Position numbers and translations under genes: made by a program. Under the pieces are notes generated by a model. It did no database searches. It saw nothing but the letters and a program-made list of their open reading frames with translations, and had not been told where the DNA came from. Shown here piece by piece: positions 27,030 to 35,754 of a stretch of DNA of 64,000 bases; position 1 is the stretch's first letter, and every line of letters starts with the position of its first letter. Origin of the DNA: Planococcus plakortidis (lineage in GTDB: Bacteria; Bacillota; Bacilli; Bacillales_A; Planococcaceae); NCBI RefSeq assembly GCF_001687605.2, contig NZ_CP016539.2, positions 650,501 through 714,500 of the forward strand, given 5' to 3'.

Positions 27030-27288
27030 CTCTTGGGACTGAAACAATTCTACAGAATGCTGACAACTCACTATGATTTCATGTGGAAAAGCTGCAGTCC
27101 ACCGACACAAAGTTCCGTGAGCAGAAGGAATGATGTTTATACAGTAAATAGATTTGTAATGTATTGTGCCGCCCCACGGGACACACTTTATACATTGTTA
27201 CAGCTGCTGCTTCAACATCACGGGAGTGGCTTTTTCATTTTAATCAGCCTTATTAATTGTGTGGGAATTGTGCGAAACACAGGGAATG
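27030..27288 (+). mobile_element. Composite MITE-like element, copy 5 (two nested copies)
   Basis: The left part (CTTGGGACTGAAACAATTCT, then ACAGAATGCTGACA) and a first right end (TGTATTGTGCCGCCCCACGG, then GACAC, ending near 27184) make one unit of about 155 bp. It is followed by the second half of another copy (ATCACGGGAGTGGCTTTTTC ... AATTGTGTGGGAATTGTGCG ... AACACAGGG). This looks like an insertion into, or fusion of, two family members. The apparent 100-codon ORF here is not a gene. Confidence 0.6.
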
Positions 27289-27460
27289 TCTAATATCGGG
27301 TAAATTGGTTTGCTGGAATAGGGTTAAGGGAATGGTACGTTCACAAGGCAAGAGGATTCTATGGAAAAAAGATGATGCAGTTCAGGGAAAAGCTGTGGGT
27401 TTCAGGGGACTGATCCTTAATATATATTCAGTTCAATATTTTAGAAAAGGGAGGAAAACG

Positions 27461-28771
27461 ATGACGAAAGTTTCGTGGTCCAGATTCATGTTCTTTACAA
27501 TGCTGATCTTTCTATTGGCTCTGGCAGCATGTGGAGGCAATGATGAAACTTCAAACGAAGGATCAACGAATGACTCGGATGCTCCAACAGAAGAAAGTGC
27601 TGACGAGGGCACTGATGAAAGTACAAGTGCAGAACCTGCAGAAACTGAACCGAAAGTTACTGAGTTTGAGCCGGCATTTCCGGAACAGACAAGGGCACCT
27701 GCAGTAGAGACTGAAACAGAAATTAATGAGGAAGTTGTTGTTGAGGGTCTTGGCGTGACTTGGGGCATGGTGGAGTTTGAACCAAACCGCTTACTTGTTA
27801 CGCAAAGGGATTCAGCGGAAGTTCTTATTGTAAACTTTGAAGATGGCTCTGTTTCAGATCCGATCGAAGGTACACCAGAAGTGAATAGCGAAGATCAGGG
27901 TGGTTTGCTTGATGTCACCATTGCACCTGATTTCGACGAATCAAGATTAGTTTTTCTGACGTTTTCTCAAGATGTTGAAGGTGGTACTGTTACTGCTCTC
28001 GGTAAAGGTGTTTTATCAGAAGATGAAGCCTCACTGGAAAATTTTGAAGTCATCTTCCAAGCGACACCAGCATATGATGGTACCTTGCACTATGGTGGAC
28101 GTATTATCTTTGATGATGATGGCAACCTGTTCTTAACGACTGGTGAGCGTTCAGATGACGCAAGTCGTGACCGTGCACAAGAATTGGATGCTTATTTAGG
28201 TAAAGTCATTCATATTACACAAGATGGACAACCCGTAGAGACAAATCCATTTGTCGAAGATGAAGACGCACTGGATGGTATTTACAGCTACGGTCACCGT
28301 AATATTCAAGGTATAGACTTCAATCCTGAAACAGGAGACTTATGGATTGTTGAATTCGGTCCACAAGCTGGGGATGAACTGAATATCATTGAACCAGGCA
28401 ATAACTATGGATGGCCGATTGTTTCTTATGGTATCGAGTACACCGGTGAATTAGTCAATGATGGTATTTCAGAACATGAGGCGCAAGGCTTTATTGAACC
28501 AAGATATTATTGGGATCCGACAAGTGCTCCAAGTGGTATGTCTTTCTATAATAACGACGCAATCCCTGAATGGGAGAATAACTTGTTCATCGGTGGATTA
28601 ATGCCGAACTATATTGTACGTGTCGTTATTGAAGATGACATCATCGTTGGAGAAGAACGTCTATTGACTGACGAGGCCCAACGTTTCCGTGATATTCTTG
28701 TAACTGAGGATGGCGCGCTTATTGCAAGCACGGATGGCGGTCTGATTTATAAGCTTTCTGCAGCCAATTAA
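27461..28771 (+). CDS. PQQ-dependent sugar dehydrogenase-like lipoprotein
   Basis: Start ATG 27461 with SD GGGAGG; longer upstream starts would run through the MITE. The 436-aa product has a lipoprotein signal (FMFFTMLIFLLALAAC) and then an acidic low-complexity linker (residues 25-75). The rest is a six-bladed beta-propeller of the soluble glucose/aldose dehydrogenase (GSDH) family: GLGVTWGMVEF, LLDVTIAPDF, LHYGGRIIFDDDGNLFLTTG, SYGHRNIQGIDFNPETGDLW and GDELNIIEPGNNYGWPIVSY. It would oxidise a sugar outside the membrane if PQQ is available; PQQ biosynthesis is not in this window. Confidence 0.88.
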   Translation: MTKVSWSRFMFFTMLIFLLALAACGGNDETSNEGSTNDSDAPTEESADEGTDESTSAEPAETEPKVTEFEPAFPEQTRAPAVETETEINEEVVVEGLGVTWGMVEFEPNRLLVTQRDSAEVLIVNFEDGSVSDPIEGTPEVNSEDQGGLLDVTIAPDFDESRLVFLTFSQDVEGGTVTALGKGVLSEDEASLENFEVIFQATPAYDGTLHYGGRIIFDDDGNLFLTTGERSDDASRDRAQELDAYLGKVIHITQDGQPVETNPFVEDEDALDGIYSYGHRNIQGIDFNPETGDLWIVEFGPQAGDELNIIEPGNNYGWPIVSYGIEYTGELVNDGISEHEAQGFIEPRYYWDPTSAPSGMSFYNNDAIPEWENNLFIGGLMPNYIVRVVIEDDIIVGEERLLTDEAQRFRDILVTEDGALIASTDGGLIYKLSAAN

Positions 28772-28808
28772 GGTGACGACGCTGAATAATTTATTGTTCT
28801 CTAATCCC

Positions 28809-28833
28809 GTTTGTCCATTTTTACGGAGGGTAT
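28809..28833 (+). promoter_or_regulatory. Candidate sigma-B promoter of the 60-aa gene
   Basis: GTTTGT (28809-28814), a 13-bp spacer and GGGTAT (28828-28833) fit the sigma-B consensus GTTTAA-N13-15-GGGTAT closely. The start codon of the small gene lies 40 bp downstream. Confidence 0.65.
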
Positions 28834-28872
28834 ACTCTTTATGAATGATAATTTAGAGGAGGGATTTTTCTA

Positions 28873-29055
28873 ATGGGCCAAACTTTTGACGCATTAAAAG
28901 AAAAAATCAGCAATGCTGACATGGGAGAAGCGAAAGAAATCATCACTCAAGTCAAGCAGGCATATGACGATGGTAAGATTGATGAAAACGAAAAGGACGA
29001 ATTGATGGATTTGGCAAAATCTAAACTTGGCGGAGGGCTCGGTGGCTTATTCTAG
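28873..29055 (+). CDS. 60-aa small protein, probably general stress
   Basis: A 60-residue protein with a strong SD (GAGGAGGG). It is mostly helical and charged (LKEKISNADMGEAKEIITQV ... DDGKIDENEKDELMDLAK) with a glycine-rich end, LGGGLGGLF. There is no signal peptide. I do not know the family. A candidate sigma-B promoter lies just upstream and a terminator just downstream, so it is a self-contained stress-type gene. Confidence 0.75.
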   Translation: MGQTFDALKEKISNADMGEAKEIITQVKQAYDDGKIDENEKDELMDLAKSKLGGGLGGLF

Positions 29056-29058
29056 GAG

Positions 29059-29098
29059 CCGGAAGCCTAATCGAAAATAAGTTTCGGCTTCCTTATTG
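29059..29098 (+). terminator. Terminator after the 60-aa gene
   Basis: GGAAGC ... CGAAA-loop-TTTCG ... GCTTCC followed by TTATT. A stem with an internal bulge, 4 bp after the stop. Confidence 0.75.
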
Positions 29099-29308
29099 AA
29101 AGGTGCCGAAGCTTATTTTTTATGGTTGAAATTCTTTTATTGTCCAGTGACTGAAACGGCTGGATCCAATCGCTGCCAGGTCTTGAGCAGACATCCTAAG
29201 CGTCAAATAAAAATCGGCTGACATGAGCTCGGTGTAATACCGGACGCATCTCAGCCAATTCTCTGCATAAATAAAACTCTAACTAAAAAGGGACACTACC
29301 CTTTCAAT

Positions 29309-30439
29309 TTAAACCGTAATTTTCGCTTTCTGAACAGTAAAATCGGTTTCGGGATAGTAGGCGTCTTTCACTAACAAATTCGGGCCGAGACATTTAGCCG
29401 CTGGGCAATGGCAGCCGATTGTTTTGGCTAATGGCCGCTCCAGCCAGCGGTCAAGCATTGCCGGCAGGGAATCGTGCTGGATATTGCCCATCGCGGGTGT
29501 GTCGCCGAAATCCGTGACGATAACTTCGCCAGTGAAGATGTTCACATTGAGCCGTGAGCGTCCGTCCGGGTCATTGCGGACGGTGACGTTTTTGCTTGCA
29601 TGGATGCGGTTCAAAAGTTGAATGTCTTCGTCGTTTCGGCTGCACGGGTAAAACGGCAATGTACCAAAGAGCATCCAGACATTCTCATCGCGGGCATCCA
29701 GTAATTCGTGAATCGATGTTCTCGTTTCATCGAGCGACAGCACTTCCAATTGGCTGGCGAAATCGCTTGGGTACATCGGATGCACTTCGTGGCGTGCGCA
29801 TTTCATTTCTTCGATGATTTGCTTATGTATGTTCTTCAGATGAGGCAATGTCCGCTTGTTCAGCATCGTTTCTGCCGAGACCATAACGCCTGCTTCTGCG
29901 AGTGCACGGCTGTTGTCGATCATGCGCTGGAACTGTTCAGCCCGGCGCTCGCGAGACGGCTTGCGTTCCATATTGGCAAATCCGCCATCGACAAAATCAT
30001 CGATGGTGCCCCAGTTATGGGAAATGTGCAGGACGTCCAAATAAGGCGCGATTTCCATATAGCGGTCGAGCGGCATCGTCAGGTTTGAATTCATCTGGGT
30101 GCGGACGCCGCGTGCATGGGCGTATTTCAAGAGAGGCAAGACATAATTGGCGACCGATTTTTTCGAAAACATCGGTTCTCCGCCCGTCAAACTGATGGTC
30201 CGCAAATGAGGGATTTCATCGAGGCGCGAAACGAGCAGCTCGATCGGCAGTGCGTCCGGATCCTTATGCGCGAGCATATAGCCGACCGCACAATGTTCAC
30301 AGCGCATATTGCATAAATAAGTCGTGGTGAATTCGATGCTGGAAAGCGTCAATTTCCCGTGGTCTTCGATATCCATATACGCTTCCCATGGATCGTATTG
30401 AGGGGTGATCTGTCTAAGTGTTGTTGCCTGGTTTTCCAT
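29309..30439 (-). CDS. yfkAB: Radical SAM protein YfkAB
   Basis: A 376-aa protein starting at ATG 30439 (AGGAG upstream). The radical SAM cluster motif is in FTTTYLCNMRCEHCAVGYML (CxxxCxxC variant, CNMRCEHC), followed by HLRTISLTGGEPMFSKKSV for SAM binding. The C-terminal part carries further cysteines (FYPCSRNDEDI and IGCHCPAAKCLGP) for auxiliary cluster binding, matching the YfkA/YfkB fused form of Bacillus relatives. The biochemical role is unknown. It is monocistronic as far as can be seen. Confidence 0.88.
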   Translation of the reverse strand: MENQATTLRQITPQYDPWEAYMDIEDHGKLTLSSIEFTTTYLCNMRCEHCAVGYMLAHKDPDALPIELLVSRLDEIPHLRTISLTGGEPMFSKKSVANYVLPLLKYAHARGVRTQMNSNLTMPLDRYMEIAPYLDVLHISHNWGTIDDFVDGGFANMERKPSRERRAEQFQRMIDNSRALAEAGVMVSAETMLNKRTLPHLKNIHKQIIEEMKCARHEVHPMYPSDFASQLEVLSLDETRTSIHELLDARDENVWMLFGTLPFYPCSRNDEDIQLLNRIHASKNVTVRNDPDGRSRLNVNIFTGEVIVTDFGDTPAMGNIQHDSLPAMLDRWLERPLAKTIGCHCPAAKCLGPNLLVKDAYYPETDFTVQKAKITV

Positions 30440-30661
30440 ATGTACCGAACTCCTAATCATTTTTTCGACTCTTAAGTATGCGCTTTTCCTGTGGCTCAAG
30501 CAAGTGCTTATTTTAACGCGCCATAAAGGGTGTGAACTAGTTTCATTTGTTCCTTTATCATTTTTTAACTAAAAATTCTATTTTTTTGAGCTTTTTACTA
30601 GTAATCAAACATTTGTTCTGGTATATTAAAAGCATATCACTATGGGATGAGGTGGATTTCG

Positions 30662-30988
30662 ATGGTGCTAGCGATCAAAGAAGTGAACGGATTCGAAAAA
30701 GGTATGGAATACACGAGAGATCTTGAGTTTTTGTCATGCTTTACAAACGACGAACATCGGGTCGTCTCTTTAATAGATACAGAGGGCAATGTTTTTTACT
30801 GGACGACGACGGAAGATTCGCCTGAATATCGAAACTTCCGGTTAAAAGCGACTTATACATTTAAAGTGAGTTATATATCGACCATACTGGGCCCTTCCAG
30901 CCCGAAGGTCATTATTGCCGACTTGAAGGACGTATCAGCTAAGAAAAGTATGTATAACAAAGCAAAGCGCTTTAAATTAAATGCTTGA
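30662..30988 (+). CDS. Hypothetical 108-aa protein
   Basis: Start ATG 30662 (GAGGTGG upstream). The 108-residue product has no signal or membrane segment; it reads as mixed beta structure (RVVSLIDTEGNVFYWTTTED ... YTFKVSYISTILGPSSPKVI) with a basic end (KKSMYNKAKRFKLNA). The pattern suggests a small OB- or Sm-like fold, but I recognise no family. The upstream AT-rich region separates it divergently from yfkAB. A terminator follows. Confidence 0.7.
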   Translation: MVLAIKEVNGFEKGMEYTRDLEFLSCFTNDEHRVVSLIDTEGNVFYWTTTEDSPEYRNFRLKATYTFKVSYISTILGPSSPKVIIADLKDVSAKKSMYNKAKRFKLNA

Positions 30989-31053
30989 TTCAAATAAATC
31001 GTCGCTCGGTGTCGAAATCGATTCAGGGTGTATATTGCAATTGCATATTAAAT

Positions 31054-31099
31054 AAGCCGTATCCACTAACCACGGAGGTTTTTGGATACGGCTTTTTTG
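31054..31099. terminator. Terminator between the 108-aa gene and the monooxygenase
   Basis: AAGCCGTATCCA ... TGGATACGGCTTTTTT, a 12-bp stem and T tract between convergent genes. Confidence 0.85.
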
Positions 31100-31123
31100 T
31101 GTATTTTCATAGTTGTCTCAAGC

Positions 31124-32653
31124 TCACTTCGCTCCAAACGCTTCGATCCCAAAAGACTCCAAATACATGTTCAGCACACGCAGCCATTGCCCATCAGTCG
31201 CAAGCGCCACGTGGCCATCCGGCCGAATCAGATACAGCGCATCTTGCTTGAATCCGGCGTCTTTCATGTTCGCTTCCCAAGGAAATTCGTGGAGTTCCAT
31301 CGACTGTGAGCGGGCGAAGCCGATGAGTTCAGGAGTCGCTTTTCCGTAGACATGGATTTGCCAATCGATGGAACGCAGCGGCGCGAAATTATCGCTGTTT
31401 GCGGTTTCGATCCACGGCAAGCGCATGCCGGCGAAGATTTTGCCTGCTTTGCCTTTGCTCAGGAGACTGCTGCGATAATTGATGTGGATTTGAGATAAGA
31501 TCCTAAATGCGTTTTTTGAGGCGAACGGAAATTTGAATACCGACGGCAAGACGTAAGGGACGGCATACTCCCGGAGTAAAGTCCCCGGCAGTTTCTGGTT
31601 GACGATTGTCTGGAATGCTTTGTCGGTCGTTGCGATCAAGCGGCGCGCAAAGGCGATGCGTTCTTGTTCGTAGGTGCTGAGTATTTTAGGGTCGGCTTTT
31701 TCTTGAACGACCGCTGCGAGTTTCCATCCGAGGTTAATGGCGTCCCCGATGCCGGTGTTCATGCCTTGTCCGCCGGTCGGGCTGTGCAAATGGCCGGCAT
31801 CGCCCAGGATGAAGATACGCCCTTTCTGAAATCGCTCGCTGACGCGGTTATGGACGCGGTAAGTCGAGAACCAATTGACCTTGGCGGCGTTCACGCGGAT
31901 TTTATTGACCACGTAATCGTTGATTTCCTCGTAAGTGACATCGCTGCGTTCGTAGAATTCTTCGGGCACGATGCCGAGGATCCGTTTCGTGTAGGCGTTG
32001 CGGACCGACATATACAGGATGAAGCCGTCCTCATCCATATACATGTCCATCTTTTCCATGTCATCTACCGGCTTCTCGGTTTCGACATCGGCGACAAAGA
32101 ACAATTGCTTGTATGTGCCGCCGGGGAAGTCGAAGCCGAGCCCTTTCCGGATCATGCTGCCGGCGCCGTCGCATCCGCAAAGATAGGCGAATTCCGCTGT
32201 CTCTTCCGGCTGGCCTTGCTGCTGCAACACGGTCTTCACGCCATGTCCGGTATCTTCGAACGACAACAGGGACGTGTTCCATTCCACTTCGACGCCGATC
32301 TTATTCAATTCGTAAACGAGGATTTCTTCGTGTTCGTCTTGCGGCAAGCTCAGGATAAACGGGAATGGGCTTTGCCCTTTGCCGAGCTCGTGGAATTTGA
32401 TGTGGGCCCGCACTTGTTTGCCATCGCTGACATCGAGCGACAAAACCGGGTGGCCGCGTTCGATATTGCGCTTGGCGAGACCGAGCTGGTCGTATTGTTC
32501 CAATATGCGCGCATGCACGGCGAGCGCACGCGAGGCGGTGCCGGGCCCTGCATTCCGGTCGATGATGCGGAACGGCACGCCTTGACGCGCCAAGCTATAG
32601 GCCAAAGCCAGGCCGGTGGGGCCCGCTCCGACGATTAAGATTTGTGGTTTCAT
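31124..32653 (-). CDS. FAD-dependent aromatic-type monooxygenase
   Basis: A 509-aa flavoprotein hydroxylase of the PheA/TfdB/MhpA group. Residues 4-30 (ILIVGAGPTGLALAYSLARQ) are the FAD Rossmann motif, YLCGCDGAGSMIRKGLGFDF near 165 is the DG motif, and IFILGDAGHLHSPTGGQGMN near 285 is the GD motif binding the FAD ribityl chain. The C-terminal domain (400-509) is the thioredoxin-like region of this family. It hydroxylates phenolic or polyketide-like substrates using NAD(P)H and O2; the substrate cannot be told. SD AGGAGG precedes the start. It seems to be a single-gene unit. Confidence 0.9.
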   Translation of the reverse strand: MKPQILIVGAGPTGLALAYSLARQGVPFRIIDRNAGPGTASRALAVHARILEQYDQLGLAKRNIERGHPVLSLDVSDGKQVRAHIKFHELGKGQSPFPFILSLPQDEHEEILVYELNKIGVEVEWNTSLLSFEDTGHGVKTVLQQQGQPEETAEFAYLCGCDGAGSMIRKGLGFDFPGGTYKQLFFVADVETEKPVDDMEKMDMYMDEDGFILYMSVRNAYTKRILGIVPEEFYERSDVTYEEINDYVVNKIRVNAAKVNWFSTYRVHNRVSERFQKGRIFILGDAGHLHSPTGGQGMNTGIGDAINLGWKLAAVVQEKADPKILSTYEQERIAFARRLIATTDKAFQTIVNQKLPGTLLREYAVPYVLPSVFKFPFASKNAFRILSQIHINYRSSLLSKGKAGKIFAGMRLPWIETANSDNFAPLRSIDWQIHVYGKATPELIGFARSQSMELHEFPWEANMKDAGFKQDALYLIRPDGHVALATDGQWLRVLNMYLESFGIEAFGAK

Positions 32654-32823
32654 CCTAGAGACCTCCTAATGGGTGTCACGTCTTCTGATGGAGCCTGGAA
32701 TAAAGAATCGAGTAGAGGAAAAGTTCGAAGCGCGTGATCCCGGGCGAAATAATCTTGTACAGCTACTATATCCGTAATTGAGGGGTTTCAAGCATCAGCG
32801 TGGCCAATAAACTGAATACGTGA

Positions 32824-32867
32824 AAAGCGCATGCGATTTCCTCCGAAGGATTCCGCATACGCTTTAT
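32824..32867. terminator. Terminator-like hairpin
   Basis: AAGCGCATGCG ... CCGCATACGCTTT forms a stem with one mismatch around a purine-rich loop. It lies downstream of the SDR remnant on the minus strand. Confidence 0.6.
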
Positions 32868-32900
32868 TCTGATATCTTGCCCATTTTTAGTTCGAAGTGG

Positions 32901-33182
32901 TTATTTATGGAAATCAAATGTAACGGCGGTCAGCTCTTCTGACACGTCCCACAGTTTCTCACGGGTGGCCGCGTCATTTACTGCCGGGTCCGGCTTCTCT
33001 AACGCCGGGTAGCCTCTCCGCTGGCCTTTGCCGTCCGGCCCGATGTATTCGCCGCCTGTGAGGCCTGGGTCCGTTGCGGCATAGACGGTGGGGAGTGCGC
33101 CCATCGCGGCAGGCTGCAAGTAGCGGTTCATGAGCCCTTTGAAAATGCGGGGCATTTCCCGGCCGCCGAGCTGGTGAGAAAA
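32901..33182 (-). pseudogene. SDR-family dehydrogenase, C-terminal remnant ending at MITE copy 6
   Basis: About 93 codons match the C-terminal part of retinol-dehydrogenase-like short-chain reductases: PRIFKGLMNRYLQPAAMGAL, then PTVYAATDPGLTGGEYIGPD and KLWDVSEELTAVTFDF. The catalytic YxxxK half and the Rossmann fold are absent; the frame runs straight into the MITE at 33183, and the only start codon available lies inside the element. The gene has lost its 5' two-thirds. Confidence 0.75.
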
Positions 33183-33338
33183 TGTCCCTATGTACGGAAC
33201 AATTCTAAACGATTCTGACAATACACGACAATTTATAGCGTATACACGGATGCAGCCGTTAGCGTTATAATCTACATATCAAATTTTCTTTTATGCAGCG
33301 TTATGAATTGTGTATAAATTGTGCGGTACACAGGGACA
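33183..33338 (+). mobile_element. MITE-like inverted-repeat element, copy 6
   Basis: 156 bp with near-perfect terminal inverted repeats: left TGTCCCTATGTACGGAACAA and TT; right the reverse complement of TGTCCCTGTGTACCGCACAA and TT. The left arm has TCTAAACGATTCTGACAATA. This copy has no clear internal terminator. It abuts an SDR remnant on the left and an intact gene on the right. Confidence 0.8.
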
Positions 33339-33367
33339 ACCGCAAGAAAAAGAAAGGAGTTGGCGGA

Positions 33368-33823
33368 GTGAACAGAATGGTCGAACAGAAAATGAGCGAG
33401 ATGACAGATGTCTTTAACAGGCTGCCGAATTGCCGGGTTGAAACGAGTGAGGACGGCAAAGTATGGATCGTCAGCGACAAGCCGGTTCCGTGGAGCGATG
33501 CGATGGATTCGAATGATGCGCTTTCTGCACACAAAATCGGTTCCATCACGCCCCATAAGTCGGCGCTCGGCTTGTATATCGACTTCCCGCATGGCCTTTT
33601 GGAGATTGACCAGCTGGACGACATCATCGACCCGGAGATGACCTTGACGTACTTTGAGCCGGGTGCCAAAACATCGACCGCGAAAAGCTGGTGGCGGTTC
33701 CGATCGGACGAGAAATTCGACAGCCTCCATATGGTTCTGAGAAAGACGGAACTGGAATTGTATGATTTCAAGCGGGATGAGTGGGTTCGGTTGATGGAAG
33801 AGATTACGGCGGTTCATAAGTGA
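33368..33823 (+). CDS. Hypothetical 151-aa protein
   Basis: The start is either GTG 33368 (AAAGGAG 9 bp upstream) or ATG 33377 (GGCGGAG upstream); the reading frame continues upstream only into the MITE. The soluble 151-residue product (MTDVFNRLPNCRVETSEDGK ... LYIDFPHGLLEIDQLDDIID ... SWWRFRSDEKFDSLHMVLRK) has no motif that I recognise. It is compact and acidic and may be an orphan or a stress gene. It sits between a MITE and the SWIM gene. Confidence 0.65.
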   Translation: MNRMVEQKMSEMTDVFNRLPNCRVETSEDGKVWIVSDKPVPWSDAMDSNDALSAHKIGSITPHKSALGLYIDFPHGLLEIDQLDDIIDPEMTLTYFEPGAKTSTAKSWWRFRSDEKFDSLHMVLRKTELELYDFKRDEWVRLMEEITAVHK

Positions 33824-33974
33824 TTGCATTCGATGATGAAGAAGCGGGATCCGAAAAGGTGGAGCTTGGCGGGTGCCACTTTTAGCCGTTAGTCATCTGT
33901 ACATATTCAGCAGGTGCAAACATGCCGCCCACGCCAGACGCTAGCAAGTTATCATCCACCTAGGGGGAATACTC

Positions 33975-35633
33975 ATGAACTTAAGCAAGCTGGAAATGTA
34001 CGTGCCGTCAAAGCTTTATAAACGCGGGCTTGATTATTTTGAGCGGGGTTTTGTAGAACAATTAACAGAAGATGCGCCGAACCGCTGGCATGCTTTGGTT
34101 TCGGGCACCCAGAATTACGAGGTGTCGATTAACCTGAAGAAAGGCGGGACGATTGTCGGTTCGTATTGTACCTGCCCGTTCGAATCGGATTCGCTGTGCA
34201 AGCATGAAGTGGCGGTGTGCCTGGCGATCGGTGAATATAAAGCGGTAAATGGCGCGGCTGCAGTGGATGTAGCGTCACAATTGAAGTCGCTGAAAAAAGC
34301 GCAGTTGCTGGAAATCCTGGAGGAGCTGGTGGAGCATCAGTCATCTGTCCATCATTATTTGACGGAGAAATTCTCGGAGACAGGTGACATGGATGAAGAA
34401 AAGGCGCGCCAGCTGATACGGATAGCTGCTTACCGTGCCGTCCGCAATGGCTTTATCGAATGGGACCGGACAGATCAAGCACTTGAAGGTGTTGAGGAAG
34501 TGCTCGAGTTTTTGGATGGTTTGGATCTACAGCAAGATGCCGAACAGATTATCCGACTCAGTTTGATCGTCATCAGAGAATGCACGGGCATGCTGCAAAT
34601 TGCGGACGATTCATCCGGAGAGATCAGTTCAGCGATTTACGAAAGCTTGGAGAAGATCGACGAAGCTCTGAGAGATTGGCCGGGAGAAGTGGATGAAGCG
34701 GCCGTCGATAGGATGCTTGAACTGTTGTATCCGCATATCTTGTTTGGATTGGAGCAGGACATTACCGATACACCGAATGATTTGGTGGAATCTGTCTTGC
34801 GATGGAATGAAAAAGGAGAGTTCGGAGATAAGCTCTATAATTTCATTGAAAAACTGATTGCCAGTAAGGAAATGAAAAGCAAGACGTATCATTATTTAGA
34901 AGAGCGGTTCCGGGTGTACCAGCTATGGGTGCTGCAAAGAGACAGCGGGCAGCATGCTGTCGAAGCGTTTTATGCGAAGCATCATCGCTATCCGGCTATC
35001 CGTAAAGCCCAAGTTCTGCAGGCGCTGAGAGCCAGTGAATTCGAGAAGGCCCTTAAGCTATGCGAAGAGTCGGAAAAGTTAGATGAGGATTTTACTGGGC
35101 TTTTACATGAATGGGAAAAGCTGCGTTTTAAAGCTTACGAAGGGATGGGCAATACAGCGGAGATGATCGACCTTAGTGCCAAGTTTACACTGGATGGTGA
35201 GGAAGAGTATTACCATAAGCTGAAGAGTATGGTGGATGCCGAGCAATGGCCGAATAAGTTGGAGGCGCTTCTGGCCGAGATGAAAAACCATCCGCGGAGC
35301 CGGCCTTTGTATCTCGGGATTCTAATTGAAGAAAAGAGGATGGAAGACCTGCTGGAGTATTGCCGGAGGGATATCTCTGCAATCGAGCAGCTATATCCGC
35401 ACCTGTTGGCGGATCATCCGCATGAAGTGAATGAAATCTATTCCGCCTATATTTACCGGCAAATCGATGGGGCTTCCAACCGTAAAGCCTATTGGACTGC
35501 TTGCCAAAAGATCAAGTCGTTCAAACACGCGCTCAGCACTCAAGCGGCGTCTCGGTTGGTCGAAGAAATCAAGTTCATGTATCCGAAACGGCCAGCGCTG
35601 TTGGATGAGGTGGGGAAGGTGAAGTTGGAATAA
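33975..35633 (+). CDS. SWIM zinc-finger protein
   Basis: A 552-aa protein. The SWIM motif, GSYCTCPFESDSLCKHEVAV (residues about 61-80, CxC-x7-CxH), is the zinc-binding module used in DNA- or protein-binding. The remaining 470 residues are mostly helical with repeat-like organisation (LYLGILIEEKRMEDLLEYCR and similar segments). This layout occurs in many Bacilli as a free-standing protein of unknown function. SD AGGGGG precedes the start, and a terminator follows. Confidence 0.8.
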   Translation: MNLSKLEMYVPSKLYKRGLDYFERGFVEQLTEDAPNRWHALVSGTQNYEVSINLKKGGTIVGSYCTCPFESDSLCKHEVAVCLAIGEYKAVNGAAAVDVASQLKSLKKAQLLEILEELVEHQSSVHHYLTEKFSETGDMDEEKARQLIRIAAYRAVRNGFIEWDRTDQALEGVEEVLEFLDGLDLQQDAEQIIRLSLIVIRECTGMLQIADDSSGEISSAIYESLEKIDEALRDWPGEVDEAAVDRMLELLYPHILFGLEQDITDTPNDLVESVLRWNEKGEFGDKLYNFIEKLIASKEMKSKTYHYLEERFRVYQLWVLQRDSGQHAVEAFYAKHHRYPAIRKAQVLQALRASEFEKALKLCEESEKLDEDFTGLLHEWEKLRFKAYEGMGNTAEMIDLSAKFTLDGEEEYYHKLKSMVDAEQWPNKLEALLAEMKNHPRSRPLYLGILIEEKRMEDLLEYCRRDISAIEQLYPHLLADHPHEVNEIYSAYIYRQIDGASNRKAYWTACQKIKSFKHALSTQAASRLVEEIKFMYPKRPALLDEVGKVKLE

Positions 35634-35659
35634 CCATTTTGCTTCCTGATAAACGCAGT

Positions 35660-35711
35660 AAAAAAGCCGGATTCATTAATCTCACTTAAGGATTAATGGA
35701 TCCGGCTTTAG
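35660..35711. terminator. Bidirectional terminator between the SWIM gene and the MFS gene
   Basis: AAAGCCGGATTCATTAATC ... GATTAATGGATCCGGCTTT with flanking A and T runs. It separates two convergent units. Confidence 0.85.
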
Positions 35712-35754
35712 TATGTTGAGTTAGAGTAAATGCTGTGCCAATAAATGATGGATT

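Noticed and set aside
26991..27293. ORF of 100 codons
   Set aside because: It lies wholly in the composite MITE and has no ribosome binding site.
31664..32638. 324-codon ORF antisense to the FAD monooxygenase
   Set aside because: It is the reverse frame of a well-supported gene in GC-rich codons; no start signal or protein family features.
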